Made by a program: the position numbers and the translations under genes | Part shown: piece after piece, positions 47,801 through 59,169 of the stretch | Numbering within the stretch: the stretch's first letter is position 1 | Layout of the letters: every line of letters starts with the position of its first letter | The notes under the pieces: generated by a model | Database searches by the model: none | Told to the model about the DNA's origin: nothing | The model's input: only the letters and a program-made list of their open reading frames with translations | Source: Klebsormidium nitens | Lineage: Eukaryota; Streptophyta; Klebsormidiophyceae; Klebsormidiales; Klebsormidiaceae | Length of the DNA stretch: 64,000 nt | Direction: 5' to 3' | NCBI GenBank assembly: GCA_000708835.1 | Contig: DF236956.1 | Coordinates: 67,346-131,345 of the forward strand

Positions 47801-50800
47801 AAGTCCATTCAAGCTTCCACGTCAGGGATCCTCCAAATGCAGACGTCAGCCTTGTAAAGCGTCCGTTAGAATTCAAGCACGCTCTACTAAACTTCGAGGA
47901 AGCACCCCCACCTTGCAGCCCATTCTTATTCAGGAACTGTGCGTAACCTCCAGCAGGAACCACTTGAGTGAGCGTTACAGGGTCGGTTGCGTCCGGTGCA
48001 GCAATGACGTCCAGCAAATAGGTGGCGTCCGTTAAAGTGCGGCACATGGGCCTGGAAAAATGATAATGCTACTCTTAAAAGGCTATCTGCAAGCTTTGTT
48101 TAAGTCATTTAACGGCATTGCCTCTCCGATATTCACACAGCAGAATGTCGAGCTTTGCCGGTTGCTTCAGCAAAACATAAGCGCATAGAAGGAGAGTGAA
48201 GGGACTAAACACTTTTCACTCTCGCTGAGGAACACTACAATCAGCTTTAACAGGCCTCCAATCGGCGAAAACACGACAAACATGCAAGAAACAGAAAGTG
48301 CATCAACCCGGATTCCTACCCTGCAGTATCTTGTGAGGCTGACAGAGGCACTACTCCGCTCCTGCTAACAAGGCCCACTGTCGGCTTGATGCCTGCCACT
48401 GCATTGAACTGACTGGGTGACAAAATGGACCCGCTAGTTTCAGAGCCAATCGTCAAAGTGACCTGCACGAGAGAGCTTGGTTTGTAATTCAATCCATACC
48501 GAGTCACAATTGCTTGTGCATTTATCTTTCTATAGAAACATGGACGGATGGAACTACGACATATGATAAGCACGGGCAGCTTGTGCACCAGCAACGGATG
48601 CAAGTCCTTCGCTTTGCACTTTCCAAATCGGATGTCACTCTATGGAGCAAGCACTTCTTATTATTTTCAACGTCGCTTGCCTGCAGCACCTGGAACTTGT
48701 CGGAATCTGTTACTAGGTAAAAGAAGTTGCATTCTTCGAAGGTTGGACATGCGCCACTGTGGTCTCACCATATTGGCCGCTGCTGCAACTGCAGAACCAG
48801 ACGAAGATCCTGACACAATGCCTGGATTGGATGCGTTGTAGTAGACTCCTGGCGTGACTGCGCTAGGAATGTTGGTGTAAGGATCGGTGATATTGTCCTG
48901 ACCGTCGATGAAGTAGCGAACGTACGGATCCTGGAGGAAAAGATAGAAACAGGTGGAATGTTGCAGAAAGGTTCAATACGCAAGCAAGGTATGCTTTAAA
49001 TTGAAAGGTGTGTGGTCTTCGAAGAACTTGCTCCGCGCTTCCAACTGTCAGATCTTACCCTGCTAGCCTGCTTGTTGGTCCACCAGGGGTAGAAAAACAC
49101 GAGCAAAGTGCTGGATCTTTGATCTAGGAAATGGCTCTGCGCTTATCCGCAATCCAAAGACGAGCTTTGAAGATTTTCCTCTCCTTTGACTGTGCTTGCG
49201 ATACTGTGTATTTAAAGCATGCAGTCTCTGCAAGGCAGCACAATCAAGCACGACTTATCAAAAGCGTCACGTCCGGGATAGGGTCACGGGTTCAAGAAGG
49301 CTCTCAAAAGCCTTCACAATTCGCTTCTTCCTACTCGGAAGGATTTCCTTTGTTCTTCCTCGCAGAAAATGTCTGACTCGATCTGACTCGCTCTGACCGA
49401 CAGTATTTAAACGCTAAACTAACTATTCCACAAAGGACCAAGCTGACCGCAACAACCAACCGCCTCTTAAGACGTACGTGTTATTGTCTACCCCGTGACG
49501 AAATCGACAAGGAAAGACCCTTGCTGCTGCTTCTCAATAGTGGCTGTCGATTCTCCGCCCCTAGCTCAAAACGTCGGCTTTCAAGGAGAAAGAAATGGAA
49601 GCCTTCCTCTGACTTTGAAGGCAGACTTACATTGACTTGACCTCCACGGCCAGACCATCCTGAGACAGAGTAAATGCTTCTGAAGTTGGCCCACTCAGAC
49701 AGGCCCGCCTTGCCAAGAATAATGCCGCCAGCGTTCAGAATAAGGATTGTCAGGAACGCGGGGGAGTGATAGCCTCCCAGCAGAGCGTAGGAGCCTGCAA
49801 GAAGCAGGATGGTATGTGCACGGTGGTACTTTACCCTCTGATTGGTTAGCAACTCTATGAATGTAACATTCTGCAGAGCTCAGCAGACCGTCCACCATGA
49901 GCTTGTACACAGTTCTCTTGGTCTGATAAGAGATTCGACCAACTTAGTAGCTCCGAAATTTCCTTCGTCTGAAAGAATCCTCCACCATGATATGAAAGGA
50001 CTTCCAACAGGGCTTCGAAGTTCCCTAATCTATTAAAAGCTTCCACCATGTCTAGCTGGATCCCTTGATGTGAAAGATCTTCCAACATCAATGTCCGAGT
50101 TCCCTTGTCGTAACTGATGTTGCACCAGTGGCTTCCTGGTTCTCTTGGTTTGAGAAGGTTTTCTCAATTTCTCTGACAGCGGATAAGTTCACTTGGTCTT
50201 TAAAGACCTTCCACCATCTGCTTCTAACTTTTCTTGCTCCAAAAAGATCTTTCACAATGAGCTTCTCTAGTCCCTTAATCCAACATTACCGTCCACCATC
50301 TCTAGGATCCTCAATTTGACAACATCTTCCTCTGCTTCTGCTTCCCCTCTGGTGAAGCAGCTCACCTGCTGTGACATTCATCCCGTCTGCTGCCACGTTG
50401 TCTTTGAGCAGGACGGGGATCCCGTGGATCTTGCTGAGGTTGCAAGTAGGAAGACATGCCGCTCGCTCGGCGTCTTTGGCATCTGCGTCTGCCAGCACTG
50501 TTGGGTTCAACTCGATGACGGAATTTGTTGCGTATGCAACCTGCACAGACATGACGGAATTAGAAATCGGGAGGAGTACTTAATGAGCTCGCTTTCACCG
50601 TCTCTTGGTGGTTCTGTCAGGATGCTAAGCATCTTAGAAAGGGGGCCTGACTCAAAAACCGCGCACACGCTGGATCACCCTGCAGACATGAATTTTGGAG
50701 AAACGACTCCTGCTTACAAGTTCTAGTCCTCTTCTTGCCTAGCAAACGAATCAGTCGATTATCGGCCCGCCTGAGAGGTAGCTTTACACTAGAGGCAGCC

Positions 50801-52538
50801 GCGCTTTTTGGAGGCGAAACTCACTTCCAAGGCACCTCAAATCTGCAAATCACCTCACCATAAAGTCTTGGTAATGGAAGCAGCTCATCTACAGGAAGAG
50901 TGAATCAAAGTTGCACGCTTAATCTCTGCACCTTACCTCGCCCTTGAAGGTTATTGGGTTGTCAAAGTCCGCAATGCGCTGCAGGTAGCACTCGATTAGG
51001 GCACGTGAGGTCAGCTCTCCGGTCAAGAAGAGCGCCTGAATTTCATCCACTGTGATCTCAATGATCTTGGAGCAATCGAAGTTGGAAGGCGCAGAGGGAT
51101 ACACGCCTGTTGCTTCCTGGATGTAGCAGGTGAAATCGCTCGAGCTGAAGCATCCAGACCCGCTCGGACAGCAGTACCGAGCAGAACCGTCCGCAGTTGT
51201 ACAGGTTGTTGGGTAGGCAGAGGAAGTGCAGCTCGAGCCAGTCAAAGGAACACCAACCGCGGCTGCAATAAGAGATAAGACTTTATTGAAACCCAGGGAT
51301 CGTCAAGAGCTAGTCAACAAAGAAGTACTTCGAGTACTTGAAAGTAGTTCTTTGAGAAAAACAGTGCTCAAAAAGGCAGACAAGTCAGGTGGCAAAGAGT
51401 AGGTAGAGAGTGGGGTCAGCTGGTTGGCAGTTACAAGCAAGAACAGTCAAGATGTGGTGGTTAAGAAGACTTGGTGCAGCGGCAGAGTTGCACCAAGTCT
51501 AGTCTGCTGACTCGTGTTCAATCATCCTACATTGAAAGGCTTCGTTGATGTTGTGTTTCTCTACCTCGAAGTGAGCTAGGGCCTTTGCAGCTGCATGCGC
51601 ACAGACCAGAAAAGCTAAAGCTTGGCTGCTTGAGGAGGCAGGAGTGACAGTCCTGTCTAGCAAAAGGGCCCAATAATGTTGCTGAGGATAGGGAGATCAG
51701 AAGAAACACAGATCTACTCACATCCAGGCTGAGGAGCTGGCGCTTCCGCAGGGGGACTTCCAGACACAAAGCCATTGGTGACTGCCCCAGAGGAGGAGGA
51801 CGGATAGGACACGCCCTGGAGGTAGCAGGTCAGGCCGGCGCTAGAGTAGCAGTTGTAACCCCCTGGACAGCAGTAACCTGTGGTGCCATCCGCTGTGTAG
51901 CAAGTGCTGCCTGTTGCAGGGCAGGAAGCCTGTAGCAGGTGGCGACGGGAGGCGTCGTTGCTGACATCAGTGGTAAGGTCAGCAGTGGCTGCTGAGGTGA
52001 AGCAAAGGATGGCCAGCAAAAGAGTTGCTGCAAAGTAGGAAGGTTGGAGGTGAGTCTGATTGACTGTATGACTGTAGACAGAATGCCTACTTGCTGAGAC
52101 CAGAGTGTTTTGGGCCAACCAGCAGATTGGAAGAGCACTCTGCTGCAATGTCTTGACAGCATTCATGGTCCTTTGACCATATTCCTGATCCAACAAGGTT
52201 CAACGGATACAAGGGCTGTCCAAAACCATGTCCATACTGTTTGACATTGTGGAAAAGCATCTTGAACAGGGCAACTCTTTTGAGAATTTTACACACAAGG
52301 GTCATGCAATGCTGTAAGACCCTAGTACATGGTGGAAGGACTCGTATCAGCTCCAAGCATCAGCAATCTGCCCGAGCAACCTCCGATCGAAAGTTGGTGA
52401 AGCAACTCTGAAAGCAAGACGTAAATGCTGCAACCATCAAGAGGACGCCTTGTCTCAAGTTTCAGGAGGCCACATCTCAGTGTGGAAAAAAAAAAGCCTC
52501 GAGAGAAAAGAAGCAATACCATTACGGACGGACGCCAT
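44835..52538 (-). CDS. Secreted amidase-signature hydrolase with two N-terminal Cys-rich modules
   Basis: Amidase-signature serine hydrolase (amide C–N cleavage), 709 residues, probably exported. Fifteen exons (minus): 52538–52520, 52027–51722, 51262–50937, 50540–50366, 49794–49631, 48930–48769, 48462–48320, 48051–47912, 47673–47583, 47200–47082, 46746–46681, 46182–46091, 45740–45696, 45314–45211, 45012–44835. The 19-nt first exon is inferred because it completes a signal peptide ([20 protein letters not shown]); its GTATTG donor is weak. Two six-Cys modules follow at 42–77 and 120–157 (CC at 59–60 and 139–140), one per exon. Catalytic triad: Lys263 (IPVLLKDN), cis-Ser372 (SGSSSGSA), nucleophile Ser396 (GSETSGSI). 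The 24-residue Ser–Ser spacing is as in FAAH. The C-terminus ([20 protein letters not shown]) is typical of plant and bacterial amidases. Substrate unknown. Confidence 0.85.
46258..46286 (+). repeat. Short interstitial telomere-like motif
   Basis: GGTAGGGTTAGTTAGGGGG followed by TTAGGGTGGG in amidase intron 11. It is three to four degenerate TTAGGG/TTTAGGG-like units in about 28 bases, too short and irregular to be a telomere end; it may be a repair scar or chance. Confidence 0.35.
49880..50345. repeat. Degenerate ~40–50-bp tandem repeat in amidase intron 4
   Basis: About ten units share a core resembling GA.CTTCCACCATGAGCTT followed by AGTTCCCTTG.TCTGA. CCACCAT recurs near 49892, 49981, 50045, 50213 and 50294, and TTCCCTT/TTCTCTTGG tails follow. 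Units vary in length. No coding sense; the intron has no damaged exon copy that I can recognise. Confidence 0.5.
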
Positions 52539-53869
52539 GATATTGCTCAATTCTTCTTTGAGGGGGTAAGGCAGTACGTCTCTTTGTGCACGAGCCGTGC
52601 ACACACCACAGCGTACAACACCACCGTCTCCTGTCAAGGGTCTCTGAAAGAGACCTCAAAGCCTTTCGTTGCTCATAAGATTGCGTCGCAGGATTCGATG
52701 CCAAGAGCTTTGCATTGCCTGCTTGAAGAAGCTCAGTGAAGACAAGTCGTCCAACGACACCCCCATGCAGAGCTGCTGATATCTGCAAAGTTTGGACACC
52801 ACCTTGCATGATGCCTTCTATCGTGCCGCTGTCAAAGGGCGTTAGCAGGCTGGAACCCGCACAATCCTTTGCTCTGACTTGCTCACTTTGCACCCCAACA
52901 TCGGCATAACCAAGACGTCATAAACTGTCACAGACTATCCCGAGACGCCACAAACAATGCAGCGCATTTACTTTTGAGCATCTGAAAGACGGCTCAATCA
53001 CTGTTCCAGGTACATTCCTCAGATGAACGTGTGATAGAACATACATATGGCAGCTCCCAGGACGGTACAAGTAGCTACAAGCACAGCTTCTGCGACGCTA
53101 GCAAGTCCTTAGTCAAGTCAAGCTGTGCTCAGGACTGCGCACGGCAGGGCTCCATACCCTGGGCGGTAGATCCTCGGAATCTGGCCACGTGGAGCACCAC
53201 CTTCCACGTGGTACATACAAGACATGGGTCAATGATATGAAAGGCGGCGCCATCATTGCAGGTCCATCATCAATGGTATCCGAAAGCTGTCTGCCGTTGG
53301 ATAAGAAAGGTGACTCTTCTGATACACCGTCCAATGGCCAGCGCCCGCGCCCCTCGACAGGCGTATACGGATTACGACAGCTTCAAGTTTACCGGGGGTT
53401 CTGCGAATCACCTCTGTTAACCAGAACCGACGGTTGGCTTAACAAGGGCGGACGGTCAAGCCCATAACCTCTTACGTAAACTTCCTGCGAGATGTCAGCG
53501 ACCATAGATTGAAGACTCCGGTGCGACGCCAGCCAAAAATCCTCAAATCGACAATCAACTTCAGAACCCGAGAGTTCAAAAGTAGTTTGTTGTCTTCATT
53601 GCCGTGCACATACAACGGCAATGAAGACAACGAACTCAAGAAGACAATGAAGACAGTCACTACGTATCCACCACGTTCGAAGCTCACAAGTCAAAATCAA
53701 TTTCGCAAGAGCTCAAAGGCTGGCCCGCGCCTACTTTTCTAAGCTGCATACCTTTCAACATCCTAACTATCCTCGCTTCTATAACTAGCACTTTTGAAAC
53801 CTCTCCTAGTGCTTCAGTTTGCGCGCGCGTGCAAAGTATGCGAGCCATAATGTCTCCATTGTGAACATG
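52539..53869. other. Intergenic region: amidase promoter and CNGC2 3' flank
   Basis: The right side must hold the CNGC2 3' UTR and the left side the amidase promoter, since both genes run leftward. A perfect 17-bp hairpin lies at 53589–53631. Short unrecognised frames only. A stretch just below the CNGC2 stop (GCGCGCGCGTGCAAAGTATGCGAGCC, about 53821–53846) is similar to the region just below the CNGC3 stop near 61850–61874, consistent with shared UTR ancestry. Confidence 0.5.
53589..53631. repeat. Perfect 17-bp inverted repeat with 9-nt loop
   Basis: GTTGTCTTCATTGCCGT (53589–53605) and its exact complement (53615–53631) flank GCACATACA. A third AAGACAATGAAGACA piece follows at about 53640. 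It would form a stable hairpin in either strand's RNA. It lies about 240 bases past the CNGC2 stop. Confidence 0.7.
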
Positions 53870-56800
53870 TTAATCCTGCGGCTTGGGCGACGTAAACATA
53901 GCAGTGTACATGCGCAACTTGTCCCTCGTCGGGTCGTCGGTAGGCTGCCCCGGGACCGGGACGAGGCCCGAGGCCGTGCGCGGGCCGCGGCTCGCAGCGG
54001 CCGCCTTGAAGCGCCGCCACGTCAGCTGAATTGTCACGGCCGCCCACGTGCGCCAATGCTGTGACAAAACGAAAGAGCTAATTGAAACCTTGGTGCCGCT
54101 CTTCTAAGAACCGCATCAATTATCCGAAACCTCTAGTCCCACAAACAGGTCAGACAACCCGCCTTTTGGTCAGCGTACTAGCTGGGATCTGCAAGGTTTC
54201 TTTGACACTGTCCGTCATTTTCTCACAAAAACGAAGTTTTACGAGGCTCTTGGACTTCTCCTAAAGACTGCCGACCAATTCTGCACAATGAATCCAGTCA
54301 GCCCTTTGTACTGATGCTTCAGTAATGATGACAGACTCAGCGCTCAGTGGGCTGGACAGTCCACGATATCTCGTTACGGATGCATGCGGCGTGTGATAGT
54401 GGGTCGCTCAAACAAGAGGTCGTCAGACCAAGTGACAAAATTCTAACCACTTCGTAACCAGTTTATGTTAGACGAATTCGACTGGGCGGAGTGAGGTTGA
54501 TAACACCGCCAGGATATATAAGCAAGGGGCTCAGGATAGAATCTTACCGGCGAGTAATGTCGGATCGTGTGCCGCAGTTTCTTGCTTTGCAGGCGCTGTT
54601 GAAAGTGCGACGTGACGTACATCAGGTCCTCCGCCTCCAGTGCGAACGCCTCCACGGTGTCAACGCACTCCAGGCTGCGTAAGACGACAGAATTTGACGA
54701 AACAAAGAAGAATCGGCAGACGTCCCTGCAGTGTCATTTGCATCAAACTTACAAGCTGACGACTCGGCTAAAACAGAGCCTGACGTTTGAAGCTCGAGAC
54801 AAATCTGTGGGTAAATATGTTGTGGGAATATCGGAAACAGCAAGTTTGTCGCCGGCCCGCGGATACAGCCTTCCGAACAGATGCAGCACGAAATGCTCTT
54901 TTAATACTTCGTTGGCTTTAGCCTTGGGAAGAACTTCTTCTGACTCTGCACTCTGAGAACTTCTCACTTCGTCTCAGGTCGATCTGTCGTTGAAGGACTA
55001 AAAGTTACTACGCAGAAGAGTATTTTGCGGGACATCTTCCGAGAAGCCTAGAGGCGCAATCCGTTCTCCTCGATCTGCTCGATCAAACCCCAACCTTAAT
55101 GCGTCCCGTTTGTTTCAACGGTCGCGAATGAAATCGTGGCAAGACAGCGGGAAGTGTTCGAAAAGAGCATAGTCGGGCGGACCTGGCAGTGGACAGCGGC
55201 AGGCGGTGCTGGTCAACCGTCCGCGCGAGCCCCCACGTCAGCAGCTCCTCCCCGGTAAAATCCCCCGGGCCCAAAATTGCGACACTGGCGCGTCCTCCAA
55301 CTGAGTGCACGTTGCGCAGGCGGCCGCGCACCAAAAGTAAGAGCCGTCGCACGGGCTCGCCGTCGCGAACTAGAACGAGGCCGCGCGTGAAGAGCACTGG
55401 GCGCAGCCGCTCGCACAGTATGTCGAGGAGCAGCGGGTCGGTGTACGAGAACAGCGGGATCTGCGCGCGCGCGAGCAGTCGGAAACTTATCTCAAAAGGG
55501 GGTTGGAGAGGCAAAGGACGAAGCGCTTAAGTTTCAGACGTTGAACCTTTGTGGGCCGCGCTTCATCATCGAAGCAGACTCATCAATCTCCTTAAAAGAA
55601 GAAGTGTGACCACAGAGTAGTACTTGACTTCTCTCCCCACAACTGGTTTGAACGACTTTCATTTCTGTCGCTTTCGTTCCTCCACTTCAAACTTTCTCGC
55701 TTTTGAGTGACCAAGTTTTGCCTCGAAGCTCTTCACCTTCTTGACGAGGTCTAGGCAGAGGTAGCGCTTGATGTCCCGCCTCAGCCCCTCCGGCAGATCT
55801 GCAATCATGTTCTCTTCGTCGATTCCCCGGGTAGCCGACCAGTGCTGCTGCTCGTAGTCGTCAACGCGCTCCTGAAGCGGCCGCGGCAGCTGCCGCCGCG
55901 CCATCCACCACTCCAGGTCCTGCCGGCGCGAGCGCATGCGGTCCACACGGATCCAAAGCGACTGGAAGAACACCTGGGGAAGACAAGCAGAGAAGAGACA
56001 CCTCAATCAAGTTACTTTTTTGGGGTGGTGTTCAGACCGAGGCAGAAAAGAAATTGGAATGAGCGCGTCACTCACAAGAATACTGACGCGCTTTGGACGG
56101 TACAAGGACAAAACGGGACACAGCCCTTTAATTCCTCGGATCGCTGAGAAGACCGGAAAGGCAGAAGCTTTCCGGCTCTCATACCTTGCTCAAAGCTTAG
56201 GTGCAAGGATCGAGAGAACCTGGAAAAGAGCAGCTGGCCTTCCAGTCACCGAAAACAAAATGCGGAATTCCAAAGTTCCATGACTATGAATCTAACTTGA
56301 AAGCAAGAACTTGAGGTGCCTACCTGAATATTACCAATGAGCGCGGAGAAGAGCAGCAGGCCTGACAAGACGAGGACGATGCTGAAGAGGGTCTCGGGGA
56401 GGTTATCTGTGGGCGTGAGCGAGTTGCAAAACGAGCTGCAAAAGCAACACAGAATGCGAAAGGTTTGTTGATTCGTGGAGGAGGGGATTGTACTGAGCAC
56501 TTAGCTACTTGTTCCGTCGGACTTTCTCGTTTTCGCTTTCGTCGTCCACCGTTCGGATTGAAAGGTTTCCTGCATTTCTGCGCAAATCATGGCTGATCAC
56601 CCGAACGGGAGTTTGTGAAAGAAGATTGGCTATCTTTCATTCAGAGATTCCGCAATAAAAAGACCACGTTTTTAAGAAATGGGATGCTGTCTTCTCTTCA
56701 AACCCAATCATGTTGCACTTCAAGTAGTGAGATTGAACAAGTAGCAAAGATCTTTTTGCAGCACATCCACTCAAGCTCTATGAGTGTGCAAGAAACCTTC

Positions 56801-59169
56801 CTGATCTCCATACTTTCTCGTGCGGGTGACTCACCTGAGCGTCATGAGACCCCAGAAAATCGGAAACGCGATCTTCTCCGCGACGCTGGTCCCGACCACC
56901 AGGGGCAGCGCGTTCCAGTAGATCCCGTGATGAAACGACTTTGCGTCCGTAATGCACTCCGTGGTCACGTTCAGGTTGCCAGTCCAAGCCGCGCGCGCGG
57001 CGCTGAAGTGGGGGTGATGAACCATTTCGATGGGGGGGTCGCAGCCGAGAATGTAGTGGGTGCACCCGGGAGTCTGGTCGCACTTGTGAGCCAGGCAGCT
57101 GTGGACTCGGGCGACGGCAAAGAGGTACCACAGGGCGCCGAACACCTACCAGGGGGAGGCAATAGCGTCAGGACGTGAACCGAGAAACAACGTACCCGGG
57201 GCGAGGGAGTGGGGTAAGAAGGATTAGAAGCTAGGAGAAACGTGGGGTAAGAAGAGGAGATTAGCGCGAGATACAGCTGGCAACAAGCAGGAAACGAGGA
57301 CCCCGGGAGGAAAGGCTGCTTTCAAGAAGCAGAAATTTGAGAGGGGTGTGCGGAGAAAAGCCCTTTGAAAGTAAAGGAAGAGAAGCGAGTCGGAAGGCTG
57401 GAGAGCGAAGAAGTTTTGCGAACGTTGGTATTAGATGAAGGTGTCTTTCTCGCCTGAGCGTTGAACAGATAAGTTAGGAACGTGCGGGATAAAACGAATC
57501 AATCATTTCCAACTAGATTCAGTGTTCCGACGATGACGGGTTGTGGAATTTGCAGCCTTTGCGAACGGGAAAGGAAGCCTGTGATTTCGGGAGCCAAAGG
57601 CGCCCGGAATCACACGTATGAGCACCTTTGAATTTTCCACAGACTAGGCTATGACGTGCTTACGTGCGCGGCGGTGACGTAGGCTGCCAGGTTGAGGACG
57701 AAGCCCCACCAGGAGCCCCAGAAGATGTACCCCACCACGCGCTGCATCCGACGAACTAGAGCGCAGTACCGGAAGAGCCGGATGATGAACTGGACGAGAA
57801 GAGCGAAGAGGAGCACGGTGGTCGCGCTTGCGGTGGAGCCTGACGTCATCAAGTGCGGAACCAGGATCCAGATGGTGAACTAGAAAGGGGGAGAAGAATG
57901 AAGGATGAGGAAAATGAGCAGGAACTGAGTGTGTAAGAGTGCATGAGGATGATGGAAAGCAGACTTTGAAAGAAAGCGTGCTGCCGTTTCCAGACAGTGA
58001 CTGATGAGCGCAGCAAGCTGCCGTTAGGAGCCCTTTGTTGTCGGACGATTCGAATATGCGTTCTTTACAGGCGGGCACATTGTGGCAGAGGCTCTTCAGG
58101 AACAAAAGGTTCTCCTACTTCCGAGGTGCAAGCAATCCCATTCTTGCCTCCTACTTGGAGCTAATGTCGGTTCCATTCGATTGGAGGGTATGCTTCAAGG
58201 AAGTTCTGCTGAACCAATCTGCTGGTTGTTTCATGTCCTTTTCAATCGTCTCAACTTTGAAATGGATTCGAGGCCAGTGACATAAGTTGCGTGTTTTTAA
58301 GTCAAGATTGAGCAGTCACCTGCGGGCACGGCAGAATGACGAGGATGTCCAGAGCAAGGCCCCCGCGCAGAACGTGCACGTAGTTCATGGCGACTTTGCG
58401 CGGGCTGGTCACTAGCGCGCCGATCCCCAGTTTCAGCGAGGAGCGCGAGACATATGCCGTGCGGAACTGGAGCCACATGTTAAGAATGTAGAGCACGTCG
58501 TTCATGGTGCGTAACACTGTAACGGCGATCGCGAACGGCTCGTGGACGTAGACGCACAGCTCGGAGAGGTCCACCGCGAGGAGGTAGAAGAAGAGGGGGT
58601 CGACCACCGTGCCACTCAGCAGCGACAGCAGGAAGACCCGGTTCCACACCTGGTGGAGAACGAGATGATACGTGGAATATCAGAGAAGCTTGTGGGAGCA
58701 TAATTCTCATGTGAAAGCTTCTGGTTGATTCGCACATTTTGGTAGAGAAGCGAGGGGTTTTACAATTGAGAAGCAAAATAGCTTCCAAGGTTCGAACGGA
58801 GACTGGTCCAGTACAAGCTGCAGCAGGGACTCGGAACTTTCCAGGAATGTCTTTGAGATTCAGATCTAGGAGTCTTTTTCTGAGTTTCTCGCAGCTGCCA
58901 ACTGAGATTGCTCTACTCCGAGCAGGGCTGATGTATAATCTGCTTAGCTCACCATGATAGCCTTTGAATGAGGATTCAATACTGTGTCGAACCAGAGCCA
59001 TCTCTTGCCCGCCCTCCTCAACGGCTGGTCTTCGACCTCTTCGAAGAACTGCAGCTCCCCACTCGAGCCCCCGCGATGCCTTCGACCGTAAACCTTCCAT
59101 TCTGCGGGACCTGACTCGACCTCACTATCCCTCCTTTCACTGCTGGGGTTGTCGGCATTCTCAAGAGGC
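53870..59169 (-). CDS. CNGC: CNGC2: plant-type cyclic nucleotide-gated channel
   Basis: Paralogue of CNGC1 with the same intron positions. Exons (minus): 59169–58953, 58649–58320, 57879–57664, 57145–56835, 56435–56324, 55973–55737, 55460–55183, 54674–54548, 54058–53870; about 671 residues plus a missing short N-terminus (the first exon placed starts with a split codon after CGCAG at 59170). S1 is WNRVFLLSLLSG; S5 HVFGALWYLFAVARVHSC; pore FPIFWGLMTL then SSFCNSLTPTDNL; C-linker RVDRMRSRRQDLEWWMARR; CNBD GDFTGEELLTWGLAR; αC helix FQQRLQSKKLRHTIRHYSP; IQ motif TIQLTWRRFK; C-terminus KLRMYTAMFTSPKPQD. There is only one filter/S6 exon, matching CNGC1 5B. Probably a subunit able to assemble with CNGC1 or CNGC3, as plant CNGCs form tetramers; that is inference. 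Confidence 0.9.
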
